NCBI RefSeq assembly: GCF_013386165.1
Contig: NZ_JACAOS010000016.1
Coordinates: 522,056-586,055 of the forward strand
From: Pseudomonas gingeri
GTDB lineage: Bacteria > Pseudomonadota > Gammaproteobacteria > Pseudomonadales > Pseudomonadaceae
Direction of reading: 5' to 3'
Length of the DNA: 64,000 nt
The first letter of the stretch is position 1; each line of letters begins with the position of its first letter. The notes below the pieces were generated by a model. It did no database searches and was not told where the DNA came from. It worked only from the letters and a program-made list of their open reading frames with translations. The position numbers and the translations under genes were made by a program. Positions 39,131 through 48,269 of this stretch are shown here, one piece after another.

Positions 39131-39691
39131 GTGAACAAGTCGTTGCTGGTAGGTGCGGTATTGGGTGCTGTCGGTGTGACTGCCGGGGGTGCTGTTGCCA
39201 CCTATAGCCTGGTAAAAAGCGGCCCTGAGTATGCGCAAGTATTGGCGGTAGAGCCGGTCAACACTCAAATCAAGACGCCGCGCCAAGTCTGTCAGGATGT
39301 CGCGGTGACCCGGCAGAAGCCGGTTCAGGACGAACATCGTCTGGCCGGTACTGCGTTGGGTGCGGTCGGCGGTGGTTTGCTTGGCAGCCTGGTCGGTGGC
39401 GGTCGTGGCAAGACCCTGGCCACCGTGGTCGGTGCGGTTGGCGGCGGTTACGCCGGTAACAAGGTGCAGGAGGGCATGCAGGAGCGTGACACCTACACCA
39501 CGACCCAGAAACGCTGCAACACGGTCAATGATGTCAGCGACAAGCTGGTGGGTTATGACGTGCGTTATCAGTTGAATGGCAAGGAAGGCAAGGTGCGGAT
39601 GGACCGCGATCCGGGTAATCAGATTCCGGTGGACAAGGACGGTCGGCTGATCCTGGGGCAGAATCAACCCGCTCAGCAGCCGGGTCAGTAA
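39131..39691 (+). CDS. Glycine-zipper 2TM domain protein
   Basis: 186 residues from GTG 39131, chosen because AGGAGG lies 6 nt upstream. An N-terminal helix (SLLVGAVLGAVGVTAGGAVA) acts as signal or anchor. A glycine-zipper pair (GTALGAVGGGLLGSLVGGG; TVVGAVGGGYAGNKVQ) lies at about residues 77-117. The C-terminal domain has paired Cys and a YDVRYQLNGKEGKVRMDRDP strand region, as in outer-membrane SlyB-like/RcnB-like proteins. Probably envelope-located; role unknown. Confidence 0.85.
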   Translation: MNKSLLVGAVLGAVGVTAGGAVATYSLVKSGPEYAQVLAVEPVNTQIKTPRQVCQDVAVTRQKPVQDEHRLAGTALGAVGGGLLGSLVGGGRGKTLATVVGAVGGGYAGNKVQEGMQERDTYTTTQKRCNTVNDVSDKLVGYDVRYQLNGKEGKVRMDRDPGNQIPVDKDGRLILGQNQPAQQPGQ

Positions 39692-39710
39692 TATCGGCTG
39701 TTGAGGCATA

Positions 39711-39748
39711 AAAAATGCCCCGTATCGCGAGATACGGGGCATTTTTTT
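39711..39748. terminator. Bidirectional terminator between the glycine-zipper gene and suhB
   Basis: AAAAATGCCCCGTATC, loop GCGA, GATACGGGGCATTTTTTT: a long stem with A and T runs on both sides, serving the convergent genes. Confidence 0.95.
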
Positions 39749-39761
39749 GAGCGGCGAAAGC

Positions 39762-40577
39762 TTAGCGCTTCAGCGAAGCCGGCAGGTGCGGCTGGATCGC
39801 CGTCAGTACTGCCTTGAAGCACTTGGTGTTGCCGGCAACGATGTGGCCTTTTTCCAGGAAGTCGTGACCACCGGTGAAGTCGCTCACCAGGCCGCCGGCC
39901 TCTTGAATCAGCAGGGCGCCTGCAGCCATGTCCCATTCGGACAGACCTGACTCCCAGAACGCATCGAAACGACCGGCAGCCACGTAGGCCAGGTCCAGGC
40001 TTGCGGCACCGGCGCGGCGGATACCGGCGGTCTGGCCGACCAGGGCGCGGAACATGCCCAGGTAGTTGTCCAGGTTGTCCATCTGGTCGTCACGGAACGG
40101 GAAGCCGGTACCCAGCAGGGCGCCGTCCAGGCTGGTGCGGCCGCTGACGCGCAGGCGACGACCGTTGAGCTGGGCGCCACGGCCACGGGAGGCGGTGAAT
40201 TCTTCCTGGCGAACCGGGTCCAGGACCACGGCGTGCTCAAGGCGGCCGCGGTATTTGCAGGCGATGCTGACCGCGAAGTGCGGGATGCCGCGCAGGAAGT
40301 TGGTGGTGCCATCCAGTGGGTCGATGATCCACAGGTATTCTTCGCCTTCGCCTGAGCCGGCGTGGAAGCCGGTTTCTTCGCCGCGAATGGCGTGGGTCGG
40401 ATAGGCCTTGCGCAGCGCGTCGATAATTTTCTGTTCGGCGGCGCGATCCACTTCGGACACGTAGTCCTTGGCGTCTTTTTCGTCGACCTTGATGGTATCC
40501 AGGCGCTCGATGGAGCGGAAAATCAATTCACTGGCGCTGCGGGCGGCGCGCAGCGCGATATTCAGCATGGGCTGCAT
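39762..40577 (-). CDS. suhB: Inositol-1-monophosphatase family protein SuhB
   Basis: 271 residues starting MQPMLNIALRAARSASELIF. Metal-binding motifs are GEETGFH near residue 66, WIIDPLDGTTNF near 83-94 and SEWDMAAGALLIQEAGG near 212. In Pseudomonas and E. coli, SuhB also binds the Nus/antitermination complex during rRNA transcription. It is divergent from trmJ. Confidence 0.96.
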   Translation of the reverse strand: MQPMLNIALRAARSASELIFRSIERLDTIKVDEKDAKDYVSEVDRAAEQKIIDALRKAYPTHAIRGEETGFHAGSGEGEEYLWIIDPLDGTTNFLRGIPHFAVSIACKYRGRLEHAVVLDPVRQEEFTASRGRGAQLNGRRLRVSGRTSLDGALLGTGFPFRDDQMDNLDNYLGMFRALVGQTAGIRRAGAASLDLAYVAAGRFDAFWESGLSEWDMAAGALLIQEAGGLVSDFTGGHDFLEKGHIVAGNTKCFKAVLTAIQPHLPASLKR

Positions 40578-40720
40578 GGACGTTTCACCTAGAGTGTTAA
40601 AGAAAGCCGAACATTCTACCAGAAAAGTCCAAGGGGAGAAGGACGACGTGGCGCTCGTGGCGCAATCCCCAGTGCTTCTGTAAGATTTGCTCCCCTTCGC
40701 CGAGTCTGAGAGTGCCTCTC

Positions 40721-41494
40721 GTGCTGCAAAATATTCGTGTTGTCCTGGTCAATACCAGTCATCCGGGCAATATCGGCGGGGCCGCGCGGGCCATGAAGAA
40801 CATGGGGCTGTCGCGCCTGGTGCTGGTGGAACCCCGGGTCTTTCCCTCCGCTGAAGCTGATGCACGGGCTTCCGGTGCCACCGATATCCTTGAAAGCGCG
40901 CAAGTCGTCGCCACCTTGGAAGAGGCGTTGGTCGGCTGCAATCTGGTGTTTGGCACCAGTGCTCGCGACCGGCGGATTCCCTGGCCGTTGCTCGACCCTC
41001 GCGAATCCGGGTTGAAAGTGGTCGAGGAAGCCGGGCAGGGCGCCGAGATCGCGCTGGTGTTTGGTCGTGAAGATTCCGGCCTGACCAACGACGAGCTGCA
41101 GCGATGTCATTATCACGTGCATATCCCGTCCGATCCGGACTTCAGTTCGCTCAACCTCGCCACGGCGGTACAGGTGCTGAGCTATGAAGTGCGGATGTCC
41201 TGGCTGGCGGCCGTCGGGCAGCCGAGCAAGGTAGAGAAGCATGAAGTGGCGTCGACGCGCAGCGAAGAGCTGGCGACCATGGATGAGATGGAGCGGTTTT
41301 TCGGCCATCTGGAACAAACCCTGGTGGCCATCGACTTCCTCGACCCCGAAAAACCGCGCCATCTGATGGCCCGGTTGCGTCGCCTGTACGGACGCAGTTC
41401 GGTCAGTCGCGCCGAGATGAATATTTTGCGGGGCATCCTCACGGAAACCGAAAAAGCGGCCCGGGGCGAGCTCCTTAAGCGGAAGGATCAGTGA
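40721..41494 (+). CDS. trmJ: tRNA (cytidine/uridine-2'-O-)-methyltransferase TrmJ
   Basis: 257 residues from GTG 40721; a second GTG at 40712 would add three residues. The SPOUT fold is visible: IRVVLVNTSHPGNIGGAARA at the start, FGREDSGLTNDELQRCHYHV near 115 and DFSSLNLATAVQVLSYEVRM near 145. It methylates the 2'-O of position 32 in several tRNAs. Its stop overlaps the cysE start. Confidence 0.94.
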   Translation: MLQNIRVVLVNTSHPGNIGGAARAMKNMGLSRLVLVEPRVFPSAEADARASGATDILESAQVVATLEEALVGCNLVFGTSARDRRIPWPLLDPRESGLKVVEEAGQGAEIALVFGREDSGLTNDELQRCHYHVHIPSDPDFSSLNLATAVQVLSYEVRMSWLAAVGQPSKVEKHEVASTRSEELATMDEMERFFGHLEQTLVAIDFLDPEKPRHLMARLRRLYGRSSVSRAEMNILRGILTETEKAARGELLKRKDQ

Positions 41495-42270
41495 TGTTCG
41501 AGCGTTTGCGAGAAGATATCCAGAGCGTATTCCATCGTGATCCGGCGGCGCGCAATGCCTTTGAAGTGCTGACCTGCTACCCGGGCCTGCATGCCATCTG
41601 GCTGCATCGCCTGGGGCATGCGCTGTGGGGCATGGGCTGGAAGTGGCTGGCGCGGGTGGTGTCGAACTTCGGGCGCTGGCTGACTGGCATTGAAATCCAT
41701 CCCGGGGCCAAGGTCGGGCGGCGGTTCTTTATCGACCATGGCATGGGCATCGTGATCGGCGAAACCGCCGAGATCGGCGATGACGTGACCATTTACCAGG
41801 GCGTGACCCTGGGCGGCACCAGTTGGAACAAAGGCAAGCGTCACCCGACGCTGGAAGACGGCGTGGTGGTCGGCGCCGGTGCCAAGGTGCTGGGGCCGTT
41901 TACCGTCGGTGCCGGGGCCAAGATCGGTTCCAATGCCGTGGTGACCAAGGCGGTGCCTGCGGGGGCGACGGCTGTTGGTATTCCGGGGCGGATCATCATG
42001 AAAGTCGATGATCAGGTCGAAGCCAAGCGCAAGGCCATGGCGGAGAAGATCGGTTTTGATGCCTATGGTGTCAGCGAAGACATGCCAGACCCGGTGGCGC
42101 GTGCCATTGGCCAGTTGCTCGATCACTTGCAGGCGGTGGATGGGCGCCTGGAAGGTATGTGCGGAGCGCTGAAGGACCTGGGCAGCACCTATTGCGCCAA
42201 GGAGCTGCCGGAGTTGCAGTGTGACGGGTTCGTCGAAGTGAAGGCTGAGACCGAGGCCAAGGCTGGCTGA
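41494..42270 (+). CDS. cysE: Serine O-acetyltransferase
   Basis: 258 residues from ATG 41494, overlapping the trmJ stop (TGATG). CysE features: N-terminal helical part (CYPGLHAIWLHRLGHALWGM), then the left-handed beta-helix hexapeptide repeats (GIEIHPGAKVGRRFFIDHGM, IVIGETAEIGDDVTIYQGVT, LGGTSWNKGKRHPTLEDGVV). It makes O-acetylserine for cysteine synthesis. It lies just before the isc operon, which needs cysteine sulfur. The C-terminus is longer than in short forms. Confidence 0.96.
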   Translation: MFERLREDIQSVFHRDPAARNAFEVLTCYPGLHAIWLHRLGHALWGMGWKWLARVVSNFGRWLTGIEIHPGAKVGRRFFIDHGMGIVIGETAEIGDDVTIYQGVTLGGTSWNKGKRHPTLEDGVVVGAGAKVLGPFTVGAGAKIGSNAVVTKAVPAGATAVGIPGRIIMKVDDQVEAKRKAMAEKIGFDAYGVSEDMPDPVARAIGQLLDHLQAVDGRLEGMCGALKDLGSTYCAKELPELQCDGFVEVKAETEAKAG

Positions 42271-42290
42271 TCTTCGCTGGGCTTGCTGGC

Positions 42291-42387
42291 CTCATCGCCA
42301 GCAAGCTGGCTCCTACAGGATTGTGCGTGTGTCCGAGATCTTGCAAGCGACACGCTCACATGTAGGAGCGAGCTTGCTCGCGATAGC
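42291..42387. repeat. REP pair (inverted) after cysE
   Basis: ATCGCCAGCAAGCTGGCTCC-TACA (42295-42317) and TGTAGGAGCGAGCTTGCTCG-CGAT (42361-42384) face each other about 45 bp apart, the classic Pseudomonas REP doublet. Confidence 0.85.
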
Positions 42388-42500
42388 GCCCCTGGGGCGC
42401 CCCAAAAAACCACCGCTCCATCGCAATGCCATTACGCCCCAGACTTTGCTACAATTCGCGCGCTCTTTTAGCGGTAAACCCGACTAAAGCACTAGGTCTT

Positions 42501-42533
42501 ATAGTTGACTTAAATACTCGGGAATAGCATACT
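42501..42533 (+). promoter_or_regulatory. isc operon promoter with type 1 IscR box
   Basis: ATAGTTGACTTAAATACTCG-GGAAT matches the E. coli type 1 IscR site closely. TTGACT (42505-42510), 17 bp, CATACT (42528-42533) form the promoter. [2Fe-2S]-IscR is expected to repress here when clusters are plentiful. Confidence 0.85.
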
Positions 42534-42572
42534 CTTCCCCATCCCGATCCCGTAACTCCGTGGTACCTGTCC

Positions 42573-43064
42573 ATGCGACTGACTACAAAAGGCCGATACG
42601 CCGTGACCGCCATGCTCGACTTGGCGTTGCACGCGCAACGCGGGCCGGTGTCTCTGGCCGATATCTCCGAGCGCCAAGGCATCTCCCTGTCCTACCTCGA
42701 GCAGCTTTTCGCCAAGTTGCGCCGCAGCAACCTGGTGTCCAGCGTGCGTGGTCCTGGCGGCGGCTACCAGCTGTCGCGTGAGATGCAGGGGATCCAGGTC
42801 GCCCAGGTGATCGATGCCGTGAACGAATCGGTCGATGCTACCAAATGCCAGGGTCTGGGCGATTGCCATGCCGGCGATACCTGCCTGACCCACCATCTGT
42901 GGTGCGACCTCAGCCTGCAGATCCACGAATTTCTCAGCGGTATCAGCTTGGCGGACCTTGTTACTCGCCGTGAGGTGCAAGAAGTCGCCCAGCGTCAGGA
43001 TCAGCGCCGCTGTAATGGCAAGGCGCCGCGCCTGGATAAGATCGAAGCGTCCGCCGTCGAATGA
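42573..43064 (+). CDS. iscR: Fe-S cluster-sensing regulator IscR
   Basis: 163 residues. The Rrf2-type winged HTH is at 1-80 (MRLTTKGRYAVTAMLDLALH; YLEQLFAKLRRSNLVSSVRG). Cluster ligands keep the IscR spacing: C, +6 C, +12 C, +15 H (KCQGLGDCHAGDTCLTH). First gene of iscRSUA-hscBA-fdx-iscX and autoregulatory through the box at 42501. Confidence 0.97.
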   Translation: MRLTTKGRYAVTAMLDLALHAQRGPVSLADISERQGISLSYLEQLFAKLRRSNLVSSVRGPGGGYQLSREMQGIQVAQVIDAVNESVDATKCQGLGDCHAGDTCLTHHLWCDLSLQIHEFLSGISLADLVTRREVQEVAQRQDQRRCNGKAPRLDKIEASAVE

Positions 43065-43114
43065 CAGCCAAAGAGCCCGCGGTGCGCCAGCCAGCCTGAT
43101 TTAGGAGAGTGTCC

Positions 43115-44329
43115 ATGAAATTGCCGATTTACCTTGATTACTCAGCGACGACCCCGGTTGATCCGCGTGTCGCCCAAAAAATGAGTGAATGCCTGCTGGT
43201 CGACGGAAACTTCGGTAACCCGGCGTCCCGTTCCCACGTGTTCGGCTGGAAAGCCGAAGAGTCCGTGGAAAACGCTCGCCGTCAGGTGGCCGACCTGGTC
43301 AATGCCGACCCGCGTGAAATCGTCTGGACCTCCGGTGCCACCGAGTCCGACAACCTGGCCATCAAGGGTGTCGCGCACTTCTATGGCAGCAAGGGCAAGC
43401 ACCTGATCACCAGCAAGATCGAACACAAGGCGGTCCTCGACACCATGCGCCAACTGGAGCGCGAAGGTTTCGAAGTCACCTACATCGAACCGGGTGAAGA
43501 CGGCCTGATCACCCCGGCCATGGTTGAAGCCGCCCTGCGCGACGACACCATCCTGGTGTCGATCATGCACGTGAACAACGAAATCGGCACCGTCAACGAC
43601 ATCGCCGCCATCGGCGAGCTGACCCGCTCGCGCGGCGTGCTGTTCCATGTCGACGGCGCTCAGTCCACCGGCAAGGTCGACATCGACCTGCAGAAGCTGA
43701 AAGTCGACCTGATGTCGTTCTCGGCCCACAAGACCTACGGCCCTAAAGGCATCGGCGCGCTGTACGTCAGCCGCAAGCCGCGTGTTCGCCTCGAAGCGAC
43801 CATGCATGGCGGCGGTCACGAACGTGGCATGCGTTCCGGCACCCTGGCGACCCACCAGATCGTCGGCATGGGCGAAGCGTTCCGCGTGGCCAAGGAAGAC
43901 ATGGCTGCCGAGAACCTGCGCATCAAGGCCCTGAGCGATCGCTTCTACAAGCAGGTCGAGCATCTGGAAGAGCTGTACATCAACGGCAGCATGACCGCCC
44001 GCGTACCGCACAACCTGAACCTGAGCTTCAACTACGTTGAAGGCGAGTCGCTGATCATGGCCCTCAAGGACCTGGCGGTTTCCTCCGGTTCGGCTTGCAC
44101 CTCGGCCTCGCTCGAGCCTTCGTACGTCCTGCGCGCCCTGGGCCGCAACGATGAACTGGCACACAGCTCGATCCGCTTCACCTTCGGCCGCTTCACCACC
44201 GAAGAAGAAATCGATTATGCCGCGCAGAAAGTCTGCGAGGCCGTCACCAAGCTGCGCGCTCTGTCGCCGCTGTGGGACATGTTCAAAGACGGCGTCGATA
44301 TCTCGAAGATCGAGTGGGCGGCACACTAA
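43115..44329 (+). CDS. iscS: Cysteine desulfurase IscS
   Basis: 404 residues from ATG 43115 (AGGAG at 7 nt). PLP lysine in SFSAHKTYGPKGIGALYV near residue 206, catalytic Cys in SSGSACTSASLEPSYVLRAL near 328. It supplies sulfur from cysteine to IscU and other acceptors. An inter-gene stretch of 101 bp precedes iscU. Confidence 0.98.
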   Translation: MKLPIYLDYSATTPVDPRVAQKMSECLLVDGNFGNPASRSHVFGWKAEESVENARRQVADLVNADPREIVWTSGATESDNLAIKGVAHFYGSKGKHLITSKIEHKAVLDTMRQLEREGFEVTYIEPGEDGLITPAMVEAALRDDTILVSIMHVNNEIGTVNDIAAIGELTRSRGVLFHVDGAQSTGKVDIDLQKLKVDLMSFSAHKTYGPKGIGALYVSRKPRVRLEATMHGGGHERGMRSGTLATHQIVGMGEAFRVAKEDMAAENLRIKALSDRFYKQVEHLEELYINGSMTARVPHNLNLSFNYVEGESLIMALKDLAVSSGSACTSASLEPSYVLRALGRNDELAHSSIRFTFGRFTTEEEIDYAAQKVCEAVTKLRALSPLWDMFKDGVDISKIEWAAH

Positions 44330-44430
44330 ATAAAGAAGCCGCCACATACAGGTCCTGTAGCGACGCGGCAATCAACGGCTGGCGTAACGACAGGGCCGAG
44401 AGCGGCCCTGATGAGTGAGGATTAAGTACC

Positions 44431-44817
44431 ATGGCTTACAGCGAAAAGGTCATCGACCACTACGAAAACCCGCGCAACGTCGGCAAGATGAACGCGGAAG
44501 ACCCTGATGTCGGCACCGGCATGGTCGGCGCTCCGGCGTGCGGCGACGTTATGCGCCTGCAGATCAAGGTCAACGAGCAAGGCATCATCGAAGACGCCAA
44601 GTTCAAGACCTACGGTTGCGGTTCGGCTATCGCCTCCAGCTCCCTGGCTACCGAGTGGATGAAGGGCAAGACTCTGGATGAAGCAGAGACCATCAAGAAC
44701 ACTCAGCTGGCTGAAGAACTGGCCCTGCCGCCAGTGAAAATCCACTGCTCGGTACTCGCCGAAGACGCCATCAAGGCCGCCGTTCGCGATTACAAGCAGA
44801 AGAAAGGCCTGATCTAA
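44431..44817 (+). CDS. iscU: Fe-S cluster scaffold IscU
   Basis: 128 residues with the three assembly cysteines: GAPACGDVMRLQI, YGCGSAIASSS and the LPPVKIHCSVLAEDA segment, which also carries the HscA-recognition LPPVK. Clusters are built here before transfer. Confidence 0.98.
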   Translation: MAYSEKVIDHYENPRNVGKMNAEDPDVGTGMVGAPACGDVMRLQIKVNEQGIIEDAKFKTYGCGSAIASSSLATEWMKGKTLDEAETIKNTQLAEELALPPVKIHCSVLAEDAIKAAVRDYKQKKGLI

Positions 44818-44854
44818 ACGATCTGGCGTTCAAGCGATTAGTAAGGAGTCACCG

Positions 44855-45178
44855 ATGGCTATCAGCATGACAGAAGCGGCTGCTCGACACGTGCGACGCT
44901 CCCTTGATGGGCGCGGCAAAGGTGAAGGGATTCGTCTGGGTGTTCGCACCACAGGCTGTTCCGGCCTTGCCTATGTGCTGGAGTTCGTCGACGAAGTGGT
45001 GGCGGAAGATCAGGTGTTCGAAAGTCACGGCGAAAAAGTGATCATCGACCCGAAAAGCCTCACCTACCTGGACGGCACTGAACTGGATTTCGTCAAGGAA
45101 GGGTTGAACGAAGGCTTCAAGTTCAACAACCCCAACGTGCGCGGTGAATGTGGCTGCGGCGAAAGCTTCAACATCTGA
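44855..45178 (+). CDS. iscA: A-type Fe-S carrier IscA
   Basis: 107 residues with conserved Cys in TTGCSGLAYVLEF and the C-terminal RGECGCGESFNI. It carries iron or clusters to target proteins. Starts 37 bp after iscU. Confidence 0.97.
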   Translation: MAISMTEAAARHVRRSLDGRGKGEGIRLGVRTTGCSGLAYVLEFVDEVVAEDQVFESHGEKVIIDPKSLTYLDGTELDFVKEGLNEGFKFNNPNVRGECGCGESFNI

Positions 45179-45186
45179 GGCTTCTC

Positions 45187-45708
45187 GTGGGTACTCCTTG
45201 TCATTTCGCTTTATTCGAGTTGCAGCCGAGCTTTACGCTGGATCTCGAACAGTTGGCCGCGCGCTATCGAGAACTGGCGCGCGGTGTGCACCCGGACCGC
45301 TTTGCCGACGCTTCCGAGCGTGAGCAACGCCTGGCCCTGGAGCAGTCCGCGAGCCTCAACGAGGCCTACCAGACCCTCAAGAGTCCTCCCAAGCGCGCGC
45401 GTTACCTGCTCGCCATGGGTGGTCGCGAGTTGCCGCTGGAGGTCACGGTGCATGACCCCGATTTCCTCATGCAGCAGATGCAATGGCGCGAGGAACTCGA
45501 GGAGTTGCAGGACGAGGCGGACCTGCCCGGTATCGCCACGTTCAAGCGCCGCTTGAAAGTCGCCCAGGACCAGTTGAACGACAGCTTCGCAGCTTGTTGG
45601 AACGATGCCGCGCAACGCGAACAGGCTGAACGCCTGATGCGGCGCATGCAGTTTCTCGACAAGCTCACCTACGAAGTGCGCCAGTTAGAAGAGCGCCTCG
45701 ACGATTAA
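45187..45708 (+). CDS. hscB: Co-chaperone HscB
   Basis: 173 residues from GTG 45187, 8 bp after iscA, giving MGTPCHFALFELQPSF as in other HscB proteins. J-domain HPD motif in LARGVHPDRFAD near residue 36, and a C-terminal three-helix region that binds IscU. It brings IscU to HscA. Confidence 0.96.
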   Translation: MGTPCHFALFELQPSFTLDLEQLAARYRELARGVHPDRFADASEREQRLALEQSASLNEAYQTLKSPPKRARYLLAMGGRELPLEVTVHDPDFLMQQMQWREELEELQDEADLPGIATFKRRLKVAQDQLNDSFAACWNDAAQREQAERLMRRMQFLDKLTYEVRQLEERLDD

Positions 45709-45759
45709 CCCAGTGCCGCCTCGGTCGCACGCCTGATATTCAGATAAGTCCAGATAACG

Positions 45760-47622
45760 ATGGCCCTACTGCAGATCGCCGAACCCGGCCAGAGTCCTCA
45801 ACCGCACCAGCGTCGCCTGGCTGTGGGGATCGACTTGGGCACTACCAATTCGCTGGTCGCTGCATTGCGCAGTGGTCTTTCCGAGCCGTTGCCCGACGCC
45901 GACGGGCAGGTGATCCTGCCGTCCGCGGTGCGCTATCACGCTGACCGCGTTGAAGTCGGGCAGTCGGCCAAGTTGGCTGCCGCCAGTGACCCGCTCAATA
46001 CCGTTCTGTCGGTGAAACGCCTGATGGGGCGCGGCCTCGCGGACGTCAAGCAACTGGGCGAGCAACTGCCTTACCGCTTTGTCGGCGGTGAGTCGCACAT
46101 GCCGTTCATCGACACCGTGCAGGGCCCGAAAAGCCCGGTGGAAGTGTCCGCGGAGATCCTCAAGGTGCTGCGTCTGCGCGCCGAGGCGAGCCTGGGTGGC
46201 GAACTGGTTGGCGCGGTGATCACCGTGCCGGCCTATTTCGATGAGCCCCAGCGCCAGGCCACCAAGGATGCGGCCCGCTTGGCCGGACTCAACGTGCTGC
46301 GCCTGCTCAACGAGCCGACTGCGGCGGCGGTGGCTTACGGTCTGGATCAGAACGCCGAAGGCGTGGTCGCCATCTATGACCTGGGCGGCGGTACTTTCGA
46401 TATCTCGATTTTGCGTCTGACCCGTGGCGTCTTCGAGGTACTAGCTACCGGTGGCGACAGCGCCCTGGGTGGCGATGACTTCGACCATGCGATTGCCGGC
46501 TGGATCATCGAGCAGGCGGGCTTGTCCGCCGATCTCGATCCGGGTACGCAGCGTCATCTGCTGCAAACTGCCTGCGCGGCCAAGGAGGCCCTGACCGACG
46601 CGACTTCGGTCGAGGTGGTGTATGGCGATTGGCGTGCGGCGTTGACCCGTGAAGCTTTCGATGCGCTGATCGAGCCCATGGTTGCGCGCAGCCTCAAGGC
46701 TTGCCGACGCGCCGTGCGCGATTCGAATGTGGAGCTCGACGAGGTCCAGGCCGTGGTCATGGTCGGCGGTTCGACCCGTGTGCCGCGTGTTCGCGAGGCG
46801 GTCGCCGAGATGTTCGGGCGTCAGCCGTTGACCGAGATCGATCCGGATCAGGTGGTGGCCATTGGTGCCGCGATCCAGGCCGATACCCTGGCCGGCAACA
46901 AGCGCGATGGCGGCGAATTGCTGCTGCTGGACGTGATTCCGTTGTCCCTCGGGCTGGAAACCATGGGTGGCCTGATGGAGAAGGTGATTCCGCGCAACAC
47001 CACCATCCCTGTCGCTCGGGCCCAGGACTTCACGACTTATAAAGATGGTCAGTCGGCCATGATGATTCACGTGCTGCAAGGCGAGCGTGAACTGATCAGC
47101 GACTGCCGCTCCCTGGCGCGTTTCGAGCTGCGTGGTATCCCGGCCATGGTCGCGGGTGCGGCGAAGATTCGCGTGACCTTCCAGGTCGATGCCGATGGTC
47201 TGCTCGATGTCTCTGCCCGCGAGCTGGGTTCGGGCGTCGAAGCGAGCATTCAGGTCAAACCGTCCTACGGCCTGACCGATGGCGAAATCGCCAAGATGCT
47301 CAAGGATTCGTTCCAGTATGCCGGTGACGACAAGGTTGCCCGCGTGCTGCGTGAGCAGCAGGTCGATGCCCAGCGCCTGGTCGAAGCCGTGCAAGCGGCT
47401 TTGGAGGCGGATGGTGAGCGCTTGTTGGATGCCGACGAACGCATGGTCATCGACCTGCAGGTCGAGGAGCTGACCGAACTGATGAAAGGCACCGATGGTT
47501 ACGCCATCGAGCAGCAGACCAAGCGTCTGTCGCAAGTGACCGATGCTTTTGCTGCCCGCCGCCTGGATTCGACGGTCAAGGCCGCCCTGGCGGGGCGCAA
47601 CCTGAATGAGATTGGGGAATAA
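45760..47622 (+). CDS. hscA: Hsp70-type chaperone HscA
   Basis: 620 residues. DnaK-like ATPase domain (VGIDLGTTNSLVAALRSG near 23; IYDLGGGTFDISILRL near 206; VVMVGGSTRVPRVREAV near 330) and substrate domain from about 390. It helps release clusters from IscU. Confidence 0.98.
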   Translation: MALLQIAEPGQSPQPHQRRLAVGIDLGTTNSLVAALRSGLSEPLPDADGQVILPSAVRYHADRVEVGQSAKLAAASDPLNTVLSVKRLMGRGLADVKQLGEQLPYRFVGGESHMPFIDTVQGPKSPVEVSAEILKVLRLRAEASLGGELVGAVITVPAYFDEPQRQATKDAARLAGLNVLRLLNEPTAAAVAYGLDQNAEGVVAIYDLGGGTFDISILRLTRGVFEVLATGGDSALGGDDFDHAIAGWIIEQAGLSADLDPGTQRHLLQTACAAKEALTDATSVEVVYGDWRAALTREAFDALIEPMVARSLKACRRAVRDSNVELDEVQAVVMVGGSTRVPRVREAVAEMFGRQPLTEIDPDQVVAIGAAIQADTLAGNKRDGGELLLLDVIPLSLGLETMGGLMEKVIPRNTTIPVARAQDFTTYKDGQSAMMIHVLQGERELISDCRSLARFELRGIPAMVAGAAKIRVTFQVDADGLLDVSARELGSGVEASIQVKPSYGLTDGEIAKMLKDSFQYAGDDKVARVLREQQVDAQRLVEAVQAALEADGERLLDADERMVIDLQVEELTELMKGTDGYAIEQQTKRLSQVTDAFAARRLDSTVKAALAGRNLNEIGE

Positions 47623-47624
47623 CG

Positions 47625-47966
47625 ATGCCGCAGGTGATTTTTCTGCCACACGAAAAGTTTTGCCCTGAGGGCTTGGTCGTGGAGGCTGAGACCGGTACGT
47701 CCATCCTCGAACTGGCCCATGAGCACCATATCGAAATGGAAAGTGCCTGTGGCGGCGTCTGCGCCTGTACCACCTGCCACTGCCTGATTCGCGAAGGTTT
47801 CGACTCGCTGGAAGAGGCCGATGACCTGGAAGAAGACTATCTTGATCGGGCTTGGGGGCTGGAAGCCCAGTCGCGCCTGGCCTGTCAGGCCAAGGTCGGG
47901 ACTGAAGACCTGACCGTCGAGATTCCCAAGTACTCGCTCAACCACGCCGCCGAAGCGCCGCATTGA
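47625..47966 (+). CDS. fdx: ISC-type [2Fe-2S] ferredoxin
   Basis: 113 residues, 2 bp after hscA. Cluster ligands in MESACGGVCACTTCHCLIRE (C at about 42, 48, 51) with the fourth Cys in SRLACQAKVG near 86. Supplies electrons for cluster assembly. Confidence 0.96.
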   Translation: MPQVIFLPHEKFCPEGLVVEAETGTSILELAHEHHIEMESACGGVCACTTCHCLIREGFDSLEEADDLEEDYLDRAWGLEAQSRLACQAKVGTEDLTVEIPKYSLNHAAEAPH

Positions 47967-47980
47967 TTCAAGGAATTATC

Positions 47981-48181
47981 ATGAACCTGAAATGGGTTGA
48001 TGTGCTGGAAATCGCAATCCAACTGGCTGAAAGCAAGCCGGAAGTCGATCCAATTTCGGTCAACTTCGTCGATCTACGGAAGTGGGTGATGGAATTGCCC
48101 GAGTTCGACGACAAACCTGAGCACTGCGGCGAGAAGGTTCTGGAGGCCATTCAGGCCCACTGGATCGAAGAACGCGACTGA
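47981..48181 (+). CDS. iscX: Fe-S assembly protein IscX
   Basis: 66 residues from ATG 47981 (AAGGAATT upstream), starting MNLKWVDVLEIAIQLAESKP. Acidic, matches IscX/YfhJ, which binds IscS and iron. Last gene of the isc operon. Confidence 0.95.
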   Translation: MNLKWVDVLEIAIQLAESKPEVDPISVNFVDLRKWVMELPEFDDKPEHCGEKVLEAIQAHWIEERD

Positions 48182-48210
48182 GCAGTGCAGCAGGTTAGGC
48201 AATACTTGAG

Positions 48211-48240
48211 AACCCGCGTATAATTCGCGGGTTTAATTTT
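48211..48240 (+). terminator. isc operon terminator hairpin that also contains an ndk -10-like element
   Basis: AACCCGCG, loop TATAATT, CGCGGGTT, then TAATTTTT. The loop holds TATAAT (48219-48224), with TTAGGC 18 bp upstream as a weak -35, so the ndk promoter and the terminator may overlap. Confidence 0.7.
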
Positions 48241-48269
48241 TGGCAAATCACTGTTTCTGGAGTTACACC

